From an uncultured Flavobacteriaceae bacterium (GTDB taxonomy: Bacteria > Bacteroidota > Bacteroidia > Flavobacteriales > Flavobacteriaceae), in contig CAJJDI010000023.1 in the NCBI GenBank assembly GCA_905182835.1, positions 1-62,347 of the forward strand: DNA of 62,347 nucleotides, given 5' to 3'. Positions 1 to 10,234 of the stretch are shown in pieces (position 1 is the first letter of the stretch; each line of letters begins with the position of its first letter). Position numbers and translations under genes: made by a program. The notes under the pieces are model-generated. The model did not search any database and was not told the DNA's origin. It saw only the letters and a list, made by a program, of their open reading frames with translations.

Positions 1-18
1 AAATGGTTTAATAAATTT

Positions 19-26
19 TATCTTTG
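19..26 (+). promoter_or_regulatory. -7 promoter element before tRNA-Leu and the crt operon
   Basis: TATCTTTG fits the Bacteroidota -7 consensus TAnnTTTG and lies 15 bases before the tRNA. The -33 element would fall outside the window. It is the only good match before crtI, so it may drive both the tRNA and the carotenoid genes. The same octamer precedes secA. Confidence 0.6.
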
Positions 27-41
27 TTTTTCTATTTTTAT

Positions 42-126
42 GCGTACGTGGCGGAATTGGTAGACGCGTTAGGTTGAGGGCCTAATGACTTATTTAGTTG
101 TGGAAGTTCGAGTCTTCTCGTACGCA
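42..126 (+). tRNA. tRNA-Leu (anticodon GAG)
   Basis: An 85-base class II tRNA. The 7-bp acceptor stem pairs GCGTACG (42-48) with CGTACGC (119-125), and A126 is the discriminator. The anticodon stem is TTAGG/CCTAA, the loop TTGAGGG, and the anticodon GAG at 76-78 reads CUC/CUU. The long variable arm expected of tRNA-Leu precedes the T arm with its TTCGA loop. The 3' CCA is not encoded (the next bases are CAA), so the CCA-adding enzyme at 53961 is needed to mature it. The crtI start codon follows after only 12 bases. Confidence 0.95.
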
Positions 127-138
127 CAAATATAATTT

Positions 139-1599
139 ATGAAAAAAAATATTTCAATTATTGGTTCAGGGTTTTCTTCCCTATCAGCTGCATGTTACTT
201 AGCAAAAATGGGGCATAAAGTTGATGTCTTCGAAAAGAATGATGATTTTGGTGGTAGAGCAAGACAATTTAAGGAAGGTGGTTTTACATTTGACATGGGC
301 CCTAGCTGGTATTGGATGCCAGATGTTTTTGAGAAATTTTTTAATGATTTTGGCAAAGAAACTAAAGATTATTATGAGTTGAAAAAACTAAACCCAGCTT
401 ATCATGTGTATTTTGGTAAACAGGATTTTATTGCAATTCCAGACTCATTAGAAGAAATTTGTAAAGTTTTTGAAAAAGAAGAAAAAGGGAGTTCAAAACG
501 ACTTGAGAAGTTTATTTCTAAAGCAAAACAAAACTATAAAATTGCAGTAACAGACATGCTGTATAAAATGCCAGGACTCACTCCACTAGAGCTTATTTCA
601 GTTGACACAATTAAAAGAGTTGGTTATTTCTTTTCTAATATAAAAAAAGAGGTTCATAAAGAATTTAAGAACCCTAAACTAAGGTCTATATTGGAGTTTC
701 CAGTATTATTCCTTGGGGCTGAATCTTCTAACACCCCAGCTTTTTATAATTTTATGAATTATGCAGATTTCGGTCTTGGAACTTGGCAACCTACAAATGG
801 TTTTTATGATGTTGTAAATGCGATGATGAGTATTGGAAAATCACTCGGCGTTAGTTATCACAACAAATCTAATATCAACAAAATTATTACTGACAAAAAT
901 ATAGCTACTGGAATTGAAGTTAATAATAAAGTAATAAATTCTGATATAATATTATCTGGAGCTGATTACAACCATACAGAAAAACTATTACCAAAGAAGC
1001 TTAGACAGTATTCAGAAAAATATTGGTCAGGTAAGGTACTAGCTCCATCATCATTACTTTTTTATCTAGGTTTTGATAAAAAGTTAAAAAATGTAGCGCA
1101 CCACAATTTGTTTTTTGACACTGATTTTGATTTGCATTCAAAAGAAATTTACAAAGACCCCAAGTGGCCTTCTGAACCTTTATTTTACGCAAACTTTACT
1201 TCAATAACCAATAAACACACGGCACCAGAAGGGTGTGAAAATGGTTTTATTTTAATACCATTAGCTCCTGACTTGGACGATACAGAAGAACTTAGAGAAA
1301 AATATTTTAAAATTGTAATAAAAAGACTTGAAACAATAACAGAACAAAAAATAAAGGATAGTATTATCTACAAGAAATCTTTTTGCGTTAGTGATTTTAT
1401 AGAGGACTATAACTCTTATAAGGGAAATGCTTACGGATTAGCTAATACACTGCTTCAAACTTCGTTCCTTAGACCAAAGCTTAAAAGTAAATTAGTAAAA
1501 AATATGTATTTCACTGGTCAACTAACAGTGCCTGGACCTGGAGTACCTCCAGCAATTGTTTCAGGTAAACTTGTAGCTGATTTAATAAATAACAAATAA
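139..1599 (+). CDS. crtI: phytoene desaturase (CrtI)
   Basis: FAD-dependent carotenoid desaturase that introduces the conjugated double bonds turning phytoene into lycopene; acts at the membrane. The N-terminus has the dinucleotide-binding signature IIGSGFSSLSAA (about residues 7-18) and the following FGGRA. The C-terminus carries the CrtI-type FTGQLTVPGPGVPPA signature (about 460-475). The 486-residue length is normal for the family. It is first of four same-strand genes (crtI, crtB, crtZ, crtY) whose products run from two GGPP to zeaxanthin; no GGPP synthase is in view. Its ATG is 12 bases after the tRNA-Leu 3' end, so it probably has no separate promoter. Assignment to CrtI rather than CrtD or CrtN rests on the operon. 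Confidence 0.95.
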   Translation: MKKNISIIGSGFSSLSAACYLAKMGHKVDVFEKNDDFGGRARQFKEGGFTFDMGPSWYWMPDVFEKFFNDFGKETKDYYELKKLNPAYHVYFGKQDFIAIPDSLEEICKVFEKEEKGSSKRLEKFISKAKQNYKIAVTDMLYKMPGLTPLELISVDTIKRVGYFFSNIKKEVHKEFKNPKLRSILEFPVLFLGAESSNTPAFYNFMNYADFGLGTWQPTNGFYDVVNAMMSIGKSLGVSYHNKSNINKIITDKNIATGIEVNNKVINSDIILSGADYNHTEKLLPKKLRQYSEKYWSGKVLAPSSLLFYLGFDKKLKNVAHHNLFFDTDFDLHSKEIYKDPKWPSEPLFYANFTSITNKHTAPEGCENGFILIPLAPDLDDTEELREKYFKIVIKRLETITEQKIKDSIIYKKSFCVSDFIEDYNSYKGNAYGLANTLLQTSFLRPKLKSKLVKNMYFTGQLTVPGPGVPPAIVSGKLVADLINNK

Positions 1600-1632
1600 A
1601 ATGTATTAGCTTTAACCAAAATTAATGTTATT

Positions 1633-2472
1633 ATGAAAAAAACTTTTGATGATGTTTCAAATGATTGCAGTAAAATTGTCACAAAGACTTACAGCACTTC
1701 ATTTTCATTAGCAACAAAAATGTTGTCTAAAAGTATTCGTCAACATATTTATAATATTTATGGTTTTGTTAGGTTTGCAGATGAGATTGTAGATTCATTT
1801 CATGACTATGATAAGAATTTATTATTTAAAGATTTTTCTTGTGATTTAGAAAAGTCTTTAAAAAATAAAATTCATTTGAACCCCATATTAAATTCATTTC
1901 AAGCAACCTACCACAAATTTAATATCGATAAAGATCTAGTAGATTCTTTTATGGGTAGCATGGAGAAAGATTTGCATAAAAAGAAATACATGACCGATCA
2001 AGAGTATGAAGATTATATATATGGTTCTGCTGATGTAGTTGGTCTAATGTGTTTGAAAGTGTTTGTAAATGGAGATACAGAAAAGTATGAAGAATTAAAA
2101 TCGTTTGCTATGAGGTTAGGTTCTGCATTTCAAAAAGTTAATTTCCTAAGAGATTTAAAAGATGATTTTGAAGTTTTAAACCGTACATACTTTCCAAATA
2201 CTGACTTGAATAAATTAAATGAAGAGTCAAAAATTAAAATAATTAATGAGATTGAAGAGGATTTTAAAGAAGGTTTAAACGGCATAAAGAAATTACCTAT
2301 AGAGGCTAAATTTGGAGTTTTTATGGCATACAGATATTATAGCCAATTATTAAAAAAACTTAAAAAGACCCCAGCTTTAGACATAAAAAACACTAGAATA
2401 AGAGTACCTAATTACAAAAAAATTGAACTATTAACTAGAAGCTATGTTAAATATCAACTTAACCTATTATAA
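1633..2472 (+). CDS. crtB: phytoene synthase (CrtB)
   Basis: Condenses two geranylgeranyl diphosphates head to head into phytoene, the first committed carotenoid step. Both Asp-rich Mg-diphosphate motifs of the squalene/phytoene synthase family are visible: DEIVD at residues 50-54 and DLKDD at 174-178. The 279-residue length is typical. It begins 33 bases after crtI and ends 6 bases before crtZ, so co-transcription is likely. No signal peptide or membrane span is seen, as expected for a soluble or peripheral enzyme. Confidence 0.95.
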   Translation: MKKTFDDVSNDCSKIVTKTYSTSFSLATKMLSKSIRQHIYNIYGFVRFADEIVDSFHDYDKNLLFKDFSCDLEKSLKNKIHLNPILNSFQATYHKFNIDKDLVDSFMGSMEKDLHKKKYMTDQEYEDYIYGSADVVGLMCLKVFVNGDTEKYEELKSFAMRLGSAFQKVNFLRDLKDDFEVLNRTYFPNTDLNKLNEESKIKIINEIEEDFKEGLNGIKKLPIEAKFGVFMAYRYYSQLLKKLKKTPALDIKNTRIRVPNYKKIELLTRSYVKYQLNLL

Positions 2473-2478
2473 TTTATT

Positions 2479-2925
2479 ATGAATATAATTTTTTGGTTTG
2501 CTACATTTATAATCACATTTTCAATAATGGAATTTATGGCTTGGTTTACACACAAATACATCATGCATGGATTTTTGTGGAGTGTACACAGAGACCACCA
2601 TCACAAAAAACACGATAGTTGGTTTGAAAGAAATGATTTGTTTTTTATTTTTTATGCTGTTGTAAGCATGAGTTGTTTTTATTTATGGAGTTATGAAGGG
2701 TTTTGGTATGGACTTCCAATAGGCTTTGGTATAATGGCTTATGGAGCATCTTATTTTGTTGTACATGATATATTTATTCATCAGAGATTTAAGTTTTTTA
2801 AAAAAGCGAATAACTGGTATGCAAAAGGAGTAAGAAGAGCTCACAAAATACATCACAAAAATATTGGTAAAGAAAAAAGTGAATGCTTTGGCATGTTAGT
2901 TGTTCCTTTCAAATATTTTAAATAA
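2479..2925 (+). CDS. crtZ: beta-carotene hydroxylase (CrtZ)
   Basis: Membrane di-iron hydroxylase adding 3/3' hydroxyls to beta-carotene to give zeaxanthin. At 148 residues it is a compact CrtZ of the fatty-acid-hydroxylase superfamily. The histidine clusters that bind iron are H25-H30 (HKYIMH), H37-H41 (HRDHH), H96-H101 (HDIFIH) and H122-H126 (HKIHH). Hydrophobic spans lie near residues 2-20 and 52-100. It sits between crtB and crtY. With crtY present, zeaxanthin is the predicted end product, since no ketolase gene is in view. Confidence 0.94.
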   Translation: MNIIFWFATFIITFSIMEFMAWFTHKYIMHGFLWSVHRDHHHKKHDSWFERNDLFFIFYAVVSMSCFYLWSYEGFWYGLPIGFGIMAYGASYFVVHDIFIHQRFKFFKKANNWYAKGVRRAHKIHHKNIGKEKSECFGMLVVPFKYFK

Positions 2926-2932
2926 TAGTAAT

Positions 2933-4069
2933 ATGAAATACGATTATATTATTGCTGGTTCGGGTTGTGCGGGATTAAGTTTATTATATAAAATATTACA
3001 AACTCCTTCATTACAAAACAAGTCGATATTAGTTATTGATAAAGATCAAAAAAAAAGCAATGATAGAACATGGTGTTTCTGGGAAAAAAATCCAGGGCCT
3101 TTCGAATCTATTGTATATGCCAAATGGAATAAATTAGAATTTCTTTCTACAGATTTCAAAAAAGAATTAGATTTAGAATCATATACGTACAAAATGATTC
3201 AAGGTATAGATTTCTACAATTTTGTAATTAATTATGCCAAGAAATTTAAAAATGTATCATTTGTTCAAGAGTCGATAAACTCTATTGATAATATCGATAA
3301 AAAAGCTGTTTTAAAAACAACTAAGAATAGATATACAGCAAATTATATTTTCAATTCGACAAATCTTTTTAATCCAAAAATTAACGAACAAAATTCTTTA
3401 CTTCAACATTTTAAAGGATGGCTTATTAAAACTGAAAAACCAGTTTTTAATCCAGAAATTGGAAGACTAATGGATTTTAGAGTGTCACAAGAAAATGGAG
3501 CAACCTTTATGTATGTTTTACCAACATCCACCACAGAAGCTTTAGTTGAATACACTTTGTTTAGCCCAAGAGTCCTTGATAAAGAAGTATATACTTTAGA
3601 ATTAAAGAAATATATAAAAGAAGAATTAGAAATTGATAATTATACTCTTATTCACCAGGAGTCTGGAGTGATCCCTATGTCCTTAGAAAAGTTTGAGCAA
3701 AATCCGAAACTGAATGTTATCAATATTGGAACTTCAGGAGGATATACTAAAGCAAGTTCTGGTTATACTTTTCAATTCATTCAAAAAAATATTATAGAGA
3801 TTATAAATAATCTAGTTGAAGGGAATAATATAATTCAACAAACATCTTTTAAAAACAAATATTATCAATGGTCTGACAGAACGTTAATAGATGTTTTATT
3901 ATCTAATAAGTTAACAGGGAAGGATGTTTTTACAAAAATGTTTCAAAAAGTACCAATAGAAAAAATACTTGCTTTTTTAGGGAATGAGAGTTCCTTTTTA
4001 GAAGATTTTAAGGTATTTACAAGCTTCCCTGTAAAACCTTTTTTAACTTCAGGGATTAAGCAGCTGTGA
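2933..4069 (+). CDS. crtY: lycopene beta-cyclase (CrtY type)
   Basis: Closes the beta rings of lycopene to give beta-carotene. The start is placed at 2933, eight bases after the crtZ stop, because the flavin-binding motif YIIAGSGCAG then begins at residue 5. An upstream in-frame ATG at 2900 would overlap crtZ by 26 bases and add 11 residues without family character. The CrtY-typical DRTWCFWE follows near residues 45-52. The chosen length is 378 residues. It is the last carotenoid gene and ends two bases before the convergent aconitase stop codon. Confidence 0.93.
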   Translation: MKYDYIIAGSGCAGLSLLYKILQTPSLQNKSILVIDKDQKKSNDRTWCFWEKNPGPFESIVYAKWNKLEFLSTDFKKELDLESYTYKMIQGIDFYNFVINYAKKFKNVSFVQESINSIDNIDKKAVLKTTKNRYTANYIFNSTNLFNPKINEQNSLLQHFKGWLIKTEKPVFNPEIGRLMDFRVSQENGATFMYVLPTSTTEALVEYTLFSPRVLDKEVYTLELKKYIKEELEIDNYTLIHQESGVIPMSLEKFEQNPKLNVINIGTSGGYTKASSGYTFQFIQKNIIEIINNLVEGNNIIQQTSFKNKYYQWSDRTLIDVLLSNKLTGKDVFTKMFQKVPIEKILAFLGNESSFLEDFKVFTSFPVKPFLTSGIKQL

Positions 4070-4071
4070 TA

Positions 4072-6333
4072 TTATTTATTCTGCTTTTTAATAAGATTTA
4101 AAGCTGAGCCTTCATTATACCAATCAATTTGAGATTGATTATAAGTATGATTAGTAACAATTAAATCTTTAGTCTTATCTGAATGAATAACTTCTATAAT
4201 TAATGGCTTACCAGGCTTAAAGGTCTCTAGATCTATAAAATTAAATATATCATCCTCTTGAATTAAATCATAATCAGATTCATTATTAAAAGTTAAGCCT
4301 AACATTCCTTGTTTTTTCAGGTTAGTCTCATGAATACGTGCAAAAGACTTAACGATTACTGCACAAACGCCTAGATGCCTAGGCTCCATTGCAGCGTGTT
4401 CTCTTGATGAACCTTCCCCGTAATTATGATCACCAACTACCACAGTTTTTATACCTTCCGATTTATACTGTCTTTGAGTATCAGGAACACCAGCATATTC
4501 TCCTGTGAGTTGATTTTTAACAAAATTTGTTTTCTTATTAAATATATTCACAGCACCAATCAAACAGTTGTTGGATATATTATCAAGGTGACCTCTATAT
4601 CTTAACCATGGACCTGCCATAGAGATATGATCAGTAGTACATTTTTGAAATGCTTTAATTAATAGTCTTGCATTGATTATCTCATTTCCTATAGGGGTAA
4701 AAGGAATCAAAAGTTGTAATCTTTCAGAATTCGCATTCACATTTATATCAACATTAATTCCATCTTTAATAGGTTCTATATAGCCTGCGTCTTCAACATC
4801 AAACCCAGAAGGAGGTAATTCTTTACCATATGGAGGCTCTAATTTAACTTTATCTCCATCTTTATTTATTAGAAAATCGTTAACCGGATCGAAATCTAAT
4901 CTTCCAGAAATAGCAATTGCAGTAACCATTTCTGGTGAACCGACAAATGCATGAGTATTAGGATTTCCATCTGCTCTTTTAGAAAAGTTTCTATTAAAAG
5001 AATGAACTATAGTGTTTTTTTCTTGCCCCTTACGATCACTTCTATCCCATTGTCCTATACAAGGGCCACAAGCGTTAGTGAAAATTGTTGCATTTAAATC
5101 TTGAAATATTTTCAATAATCCATCTCTTTCAGCTGTAAATCTAACTTGTTCAGAACCAGGGTTAATACCTAAATCTGATTTAATAACAAGCTTTTTATCT
5201 ACTGCTTGTTTTGCAATTGAAGCAGCTCTATCCAAATCTTCATAAGATGAATTTGTACAAGATCCAATTAAACCCCAATCAACTTTAAGTGGCCAATCAT
5301 TTTTCTTAGCTTTTTCGCTCATTTCTGAAACAGGAGTTGCTAAATCTGGAGTAAATGGACCGTTTAGATGAGGTCTTAAATCATCTAAATTTATTTCAAT
5401 AACTTGATCAAAATAATTTTCTGGATTTGCATAAACTTCGGGGTCTGCAGTAAGATATTCCTTAACCTCATTTGCCGCATCAGCAACAGCATCCCTATTA
5501 GTTGCTCTAAGGTACCTTTCCATAGATTCATCATAACCAAATGTTGAAGTGGTTGCTCCAACCTCTGCACCCATATTACAAATAGTACCTTTACCGGTAC
5601 AGGACATTGATTTTGCTCCTTCTCCAAAGTATTCAATAATAGCTCCGGTACCACCTTTAACAGTAAGTATACCAGCTACTTTTAATATTACATCTTTTGG
5701 TGAAGTCCAACCATTTAACTTACCAGTTAATTTTATTCCAATTAGCTTTGGGAATTTTAATTCCCATGCCATTCCAGCCATAACATCAACCGCATCTGCT
5801 CCTCCTACTCCAATTGCAACCATACCTAATCCACCAGCGTTAACCGTATGTGAATCAGTACCTATCATCATTCCTCCTGGGAATGCATAATTCTCTAAAA
5901 CAACTTGATGAATAATTCCAGCACCTGGTTTCCAGAAACCAATACCATATTTATTTGAAACTGAAGCTAAAAATTCAAAAACCTCATTACTAACTGAATT
6001 AGCTCTTTTTAAATCAATTGAAGCTCCTTGTTTAGCTTGAATCAAATGATCACAATGCACAGTAGTAGGTACCGCAACTTTAGTTTTTCCAGCTTGCATA
6101 AATTGAAGAAGTGCCATTTGAGCTGTTGCATCTTGACATGCTATTCTATCAGGTGCAAAGTTTACGTAATCTTCACCTCTATTTAGTTTAGTTTTAGGAA
6201 TGGAATCCCAAAGATGTGAGTATAATATTTTCTCGGACAAAGTTAAATGAGTGCCGGTAATTTTTCTAGCTATATCTACACGTTCAGAAATGTTTTTATA
6301 AACATTTTTAATCATATTAATATCAAATGCCAT
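4072..6333 (-). CDS. acn: aconitate hydratase, mitochondrial-like type
   Basis: TCA-cycle enzyme interconverting citrate and isocitrate through a [4Fe-4S] cluster. The three cluster cysteines lie in [11 protein letters not shown] and ACGPCIGQW. At 753 residues it has the length and domain order of the mitochondrial-type aconitase common in Bacteroidota, with the swivel domain at the C-terminus ([15 protein letters not shown]), rather than the longer AcnA or the rearranged AcnB. It is last in a tightly spaced minus-strand series guaB, ppi, lipoprotein, surA, acn, 19 bases after the surA-like gene. sucC at 58913 is the other TCA gene in view. Confidence 0.95.
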   Translation of the reverse strand: MAFDINMIKNVYKNISERVDIARKITGTHLTLSEKILYSHLWDSIPKTKLNRGEDYVNFAPDRIACQDATAQMALLQFMQAGKTKVAVPTTVHCDHLIQAKQGASIDLKRANSVSNEVFEFLASVSNKYGIGFWKPGAGIIHQVVLENYAFPGGMMIGTDSHTVNAGGLGMVAIGVGGADAVDVMAGMAWELKFPKLIGIKLTGKLNGWTSPKDVILKVAGILTVKGGTGAIIEYFGEGAKSMSCTGKGTICNMGAEVGATTSTFGYDESMERYLRATNRDAVADAANEVKEYLTADPEVYANPENYFDQVIEINLDDLRPHLNGPFTPDLATPVSEMSEKAKKNDWPLKVDWGLIGSCTNSSYEDLDRAASIAKQAVDKKLVIKSDLGINPGSEQVRFTAERDGLLKIFQDLNATIFTNACGPCIGQWDRSDRKGQEKNTIVHSFNRNFSKRADGNPNTHAFVGSPEMVTAIAISGRLDFDPVNDFLINKDGDKVKLEPPYGKELPPSGFDVEDAGYIEPIKDGINVDINVNANSERLQLLIPFTPIGNEIINARLLIKAFQKCTTDHISMAGPWLRYRGHLDNISNNCLIGAVNIFNKKTNFVKNQLTGEYAGVPDTQRQYKSEGIKTVVVGDHNYGEGSSREHAAMEPRHLGVCAVIVKSFARIHETNLKKQGMLGLTFNNESDYDLIQEDDIFNFIDLETFKPGKPLIIEVIHSDKTKDLIVTNHTYNQSQIDWYNEGSALNLIKKQNK

Positions 6334-6352
6334 ATCTACTTAATTTATATTA

Positions 6353-7762
6353 TTAATTTTTCAACCAATTACTAAAAAAATCACAATCTCTGTGTTCATT
6401 AGCAATCTTAACGTAAGTGTCCTCAATTTTAATATTTTGCCACTTTTCAATTTCTTTTAATTTTTTATTTTGAAGTGCTAGTGATTGTATTTTTAAATAA
6501 TCCTTAGCAAAGTTCGCCTCATGTTCATCTGTACGATCAGTTACCGTTAAAAGTTTAAACTTAACTGGATTAGTTCTATCTTCATCTTGAAGTACAATAC
6601 TTACCTCTCCATCTTTTAGTTTTTCAATTTGCGAGTATAATTCAGGATCAATTTTAGTTAATTCAAAATTATAATCTTGAGTCTCAGGGTTAATTAATTG
6701 ACCGCCATCATATTTAGTCTCTATCTGATCACTAACTTCTAATGCAGCTTCAGCAAAAGTAATTTCACCACTTAGAATTCTTTGTCTAGCATTTTCTAAC
6801 TTTTCCTTTGCTTCTTCTATCTCAGAAGAGTTTATTTTAGGCTTTAACAATATACTTCTAACATCATATTCTTGACCTCTAATCTTTTCAAGGATTATAA
6901 TAAAAAAACCATATGAGGTTTCAAAAGGATCGGAAATTTCTCCTTCTTGCAATGAAAAAGCTACATCTCTGTATTCCTTAACCATCTGAGGCTTTTTTCT
7001 GTTAAGCGTGTATTTACCTCCATTTTTTCTAGATTGGAAATCTTCAGTGTATAAAACAGCTTTAGTAGTAAAGCTAGACCCATTATCTACAACATCTGCT
7101 TTAAATTGCTCCAACCTGTCAATCACCTTTTGCTTTTCCTCTTCAGTAGTTTTAGGTATTACTACTATTTGAGCAACTTTTAACTCAGTATTAAAAAGGG
7201 GGCGATCATTTTCTGGAATAGAATTAAAGAACTGTCTAACCTCTTCAGGTGTAACTTCAGTTTCCTCAATTATTTTTTCTTGCATTTGTTTTGCTAATTC
7301 TGAACTCTTATTTAACTCAAACATTTCATTCCTAAGTTCTTGTTCGGAATTTTTATTGTAATAGTTAATTAACTTCTCCATCGAACCAATTTGCTTTGCA
7401 AATGCATCTATCTGTTGATCTACAAAAGATTGGATTTCTAAGTTATTTACGACAATACTATCTTGCACTGCATGATGCTGATATAACTTATCTTCTAATA
7501 ATTTTCCAAAAACTTGACACCTAGTCATGTCATCTGTAGATATTCCTGAAGCTTTAAGTTGATCGAATTGTTTATCAATATCTGAATCTAATATTAAAAA
7601 ATCACCAATAACTGCAGCAACTCCATCAATTTTATTCTTACTAACTTCTGTAATAGAATCGTTTTGGGATAACATTAAATTATTGGTCAATACAGCTATT
7701 ATAACTATAGAGGTTCGGTATAAGTTTTTAGTAAATTTCAAAGCTTTTATTTTTAATTGCAT
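6353..7762 (-). CDS. SurA-like periplasmic chaperone / parvulin peptidyl-prolyl isomerase
   Basis: Likely helps fold outer-membrane proteins in the periplasm. Residues 1-33 look like a signal sequence (basic start, hydrophobic SIVIIAVL, end near LSQ). An N-terminal SurA-like helical region (about 45-180) is followed by a parvulin domain (about 188-290, with GGKYTLNRK and ISDPFETSYGFFII) and a second, more divergent one (about 295-400). The ATG lies 35 bases inside the upstream lipoprotein gene; the next in-frame Met is residue 30, which would lose most of the signal. Three folding-factor genes in a row suggest one assembly pathway. Confidence 0.85.
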   Translation of the reverse strand: MQLKIKALKFTKNLYRTSIVIIAVLTNNLMLSQNDSITEVSKNKIDGVAAVIGDFLILDSDIDKQFDQLKASGISTDDMTRCQVFGKLLEDKLYQHHAVQDSIVVNNLEIQSFVDQQIDAFAKQIGSMEKLINYYNKNSEQELRNEMFELNKSSELAKQMQEKIIEETEVTPEEVRQFFNSIPENDRPLFNTELKVAQIVVIPKTTEEEKQKVIDRLEQFKADVVDNGSSFTTKAVLYTEDFQSRKNGGKYTLNRKKPQMVKEYRDVAFSLQEGEISDPFETSYGFFIIILEKIRGQEYDVRSILLKPKINSSEIEEAKEKLENARQRILSGEITFAEAALEVSDQIETKYDGGQLINPETQDYNFELTKIDPELYSQIEKLKDGEVSIVLQDEDRTNPVKFKLLTVTDRTDEHEANFAKDYLKIQSLALQNKKLKEIEKWQNIKIEDTYVKIANEHRDCDFFSNWLKN

Positions 7763-8561
7763 CTTTAGTTATATCTTTTCGTAATTGATCAATAAATATC
7801 AATTTTCTTTTGTTTATAATCATCCTTCTGAGTGTTTCAGAAACATACTCTAAAGGAGCGTATTGGTTAATTTTAAGTACTTTTTTTATATTAATCAAAT
7901 ATAAACCTAATGAATCTTTCATTTCAATAAAATTAGGTTTTTTTAACAAATTATTATTAACCTTTCTCAACTTAGGCAATTGATAAAAAAGTTCATTTTT
8001 ATTTCTCCAAACTGTATCGTTTAAAAAATATCTATTATACTGAAAAGAGAGTGAATCTAAATATTGAATATCATCATTATTGGATCTCTTCAATTTAGAT
8101 TTAAATAATCTTATGTCTGGATTAACTTTCGGTAGATAGATGAAACTAAATTTAAAAAGTTCTTCACTTAATTTAAAAGTTTCTTTATATTCTTTATAGA
8201 GACTGTCTAACTCAGAAGGGAGGATTTCCAAATTCATGTTCGAATTTATTAAAGCGTCTACATATGAGTTAATCAATATATCATTTCGGTAATTATTAAC
8301 TAACTCGTGAATCATATTTTGATTCTCCTCTGGCAGATTTATTAATGCACGTTGTATTAATAGTTTATTGGCAGCCCAATTGTTTATATAGTTATTTAAA
8401 ATTATTGTGCTATCTGTAAAATTTGTGCTAGAATCAAATATTTCATCAACTTCGGATTGAGATAAAAAATCATCTTCTACTCTAGCTATATCAATAGTAG
8501 AATTTTTTTTAAAATAATTATCGCAAGAAAAAAATAAGAAAAATACTATTAGATAACGCAT
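7728..8561 (-). CDS. lipoprotein related to SurA/PpiC chaperones, lacking a parvulin domain
   Basis: A 277-residue predicted lipoprotein: a short hydrophobic start with lipobox-like FFFSC (Cys13). The N-terminal half resembles the helical SurA-N/PpiC chaperone region, beginning with a 'VEDDFLSQSEVDEIF' segment of the kind that opens many of these proteins. I see no parvulin catalytic core. It sits between two parvulin-bearing genes, sharing one base with the upstream gene (TAATG) and overlapping the downstream one by 35 bases, so translation is probably coupled. A chaperone partner role is inferred from context. Confidence 0.65.
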   Translation of the reverse strand: MRYLIVFFLFFSCDNYFKKNSTIDIARVEDDFLSQSEVDEIFDSSTNFTDSTIILNNYINNWAANKLLIQRALINLPEENQNMIHELVNNYRNDILINSYVDALINSNMNLEILPSELDSLYKEYKETFKLSEELFKFSFIYLPKVNPDIRLFKSKLKRSNNDDIQYLDSLSFQYNRYFLNDTVWRNKNELFYQLPKLRKVNNNLLKKPNFIEMKDSLGLYLINIKKVLKINQYAPLEYVSETLRRMIINKRKLIFIDQLRKDITKDAIKNKSFEIY

Positions 8562-10210
8562 TATTTATTGATGTTTTGTTTAGTTTTTTTTAAAACTTTT
8601 CTATTTATAAAAATAACTTTTTTTTCTCTAAGAGATTTAATCCATTTTTTTTCAAACAAGACTTGATATTTAGAGATGACTTCGCCTGGAATTTCCTGTT
8701 CTATATTAAATACCATCTCACTATCATTGAATAATGATTTGTTTTCATTAAAATATTTTTTTAAGCCTAACGTGTCATCTTTAGCTTTGTTCCAAACTTC
8801 GCTCTCCATTAAGTCAAATAACAATAAACCTTCTTTATATTCATTATATACATATCTATATTCTTGATTTTCAGACAACAAGTTAGATTTATAATAATTC
8901 ATAATAGATTGGTTTATGAAATCTATATATAAATCATTAATTAATTTATAATTAGTTTCATTTATTAAAGAAGATTCAACTATGTAATTAGCAAAATTTA
9001 AGTAAGTAAGTTTGGTATCATTGAATTTTAACAAAAGCTTGTTATTATCCATATTAATTGGGATTTTCCATACATTTTGACTACTATGTCCCTTTAGCGA
9101 TTCCACAAAATAGCTGAGATCGTTATCATAGTTTAAAGAATATTTATTCAAAAGTTTATTGTAAAACGATTTTGTGATTATTGAAGATCTTGAATTGTTT
9201 TTTATTTTTTTTAATAAGGAAGGTTTCATTTCTGTAAAAGATGCCAATTTAGATTTTGAGTATAATTTTAAAATATGCCAACCAAATTTAGTTTCAATTG
9301 GTTTCGAAATTTGATTAATCTCATTTAACTTAAAGGCAGCATTTTCAAATGGAAGAGAGTTTAATTGGCCACTTTTAAATGGTTTTAACTTTCCGCCAAT
9401 GCTAGATGTTTTTTTATCGTCAGAATATTTTTTCGCAAAACTTTCAAAATTACCCCCCTTAGAAATAGAATCATATAAGGCATTTATTTTTACTTTTGAA
9501 TCATTGTTTTTTTTTAATAACATTAGATGACCAACTGTAACTTCTCCTAATGATTTTCTTTTATCATCTACTTTTAAAATATGATAGCCAAATCTAGTTC
9601 TGAACGGCATAGAAATATCTCCAATAATAGTATTATACGCTATTGATTCAAAAGAATATATCATTTTGAAAGCTGAGAAGTAACCCAAGTCTTCAACAAA
9701 AGTGTTTTTTCCATCATGATACTTTTTAATTAAATATTCTAACTTGTTTTTTAAAAATTCCTCCCTGTAACTAACAAGTTTATTATACACATCTAATGTG
9801 TCCAAGTCATTTTCATCAATCCTTATCAAAATATGACTTGCCTTTATTTCAGTAGCTGTTCTGTCATAAGCTTCAATTAATAAAGAATCTTGAGATTCTT
9901 TATCAAATAAATAATTTGCAGCAAGCTGTGCAGAATACTTATTCAACTCAAAAATATAACTCTCTTTCTTATCATATTTTTTTTCGTATGCTTCTGAAAC
10001 CTTCAACTTATAATCGATATAAAGCTGTAGATAATTATCGATGTCTTTTTGAGATTCATCAGTAATTAGATCCAAATTCTTATTATAAACTCTTAAGAAT
10101 TCAGCAGTAGTTACTGGTTTATCATCAATAGTAAAAAGAATGTCTTTAGAATCAATCTGAGTGTAAGACAAAAGAGGGGCTAAAAAAAAATATAAAAATA
10201 TTTTCTTCAT
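8561..10210 (-). CDS. periplasmic peptidyl-prolyl isomerase with two parvulin domains
   Basis: A 549-residue exported PPIase of the PpiC/parvulin family. The signal peptide is about residues 1-18 (ending near SYTQ). Two rotamase domains are recognisable, one starting near 'IKASHILIR' (about residue 132) and one near 'VTVGHLMLL' (about 223), each closing with an FGWHIL or FGYHIL-type strand. The C-terminal third is helical and unassigned. It begins 24 bases after guaB and shares a base with the next gene. Codons are strongly A/T-biased and Lys/Asn-rich, more so than guaB upstream. Confidence 0.85.
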   Translation of the reverse strand: MKKIFLYFFLAPLLSYTQIDSKDILFTIDDKPVTTAEFLRVYNKNLDLITDESQKDIDNYLQLYIDYKLKVSEAYEKKYDKKESYIFELNKYSAQLAANYLFDKESQDSLLIEAYDRTATEIKASHILIRIDENDLDTLDVYNKLVSYREEFLKNKLEYLIKKYHDGKNTFVEDLGYFSAFKMIYSFESIAYNTIIGDISMPFRTRFGYHILKVDDKRKSLGEVTVGHLMLLKKNNDSKVKINALYDSISKGGNFESFAKKYSDDKKTSSIGGKLKPFKSGQLNSLPFENAAFKLNEINQISKPIETKFGWHILKLYSKSKLASFTEMKPSLLKKIKNNSRSSIITKSFYNKLLNKYSLNYDNDLSYFVESLKGHSSQNVWKIPINMDNNKLLLKFNDTKLTYLNFANYIVESSLINETNYKLINDLYIDFINQSIMNYYKSNLLSENQEYRYVYNEYKEGLLLFDLMESEVWNKAKDDTLGLKKYFNENKSLFNDSEMVFNIEQEIPGEVISKYQVLFEKKWIKSLREKKVIFINRKVLKKTKQNINK

Positions 10211-10234
10211 AATTATAGTTTTTTTTGATCTAAT

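Noticed and set aside
2900-2932. Upstream start of lycopene cyclase
   Set aside because: It would overlap crtZ by 26 bases and displace the N-terminal flavin motif; 2933 fits the family.
4060-4075. Terminator between crtY and aconitase
   Set aside because: Only two bases separate the stop codons and no stem with a T run is visible at the junction.
5549-5890. Antisense open frame inside the aconitase gene (113 codons)
   Set aside because: Pro/Ile/Ala-rich translation with no family likeness, wholly inside a strongly conserved gene; a shadow of aconitase codon use.
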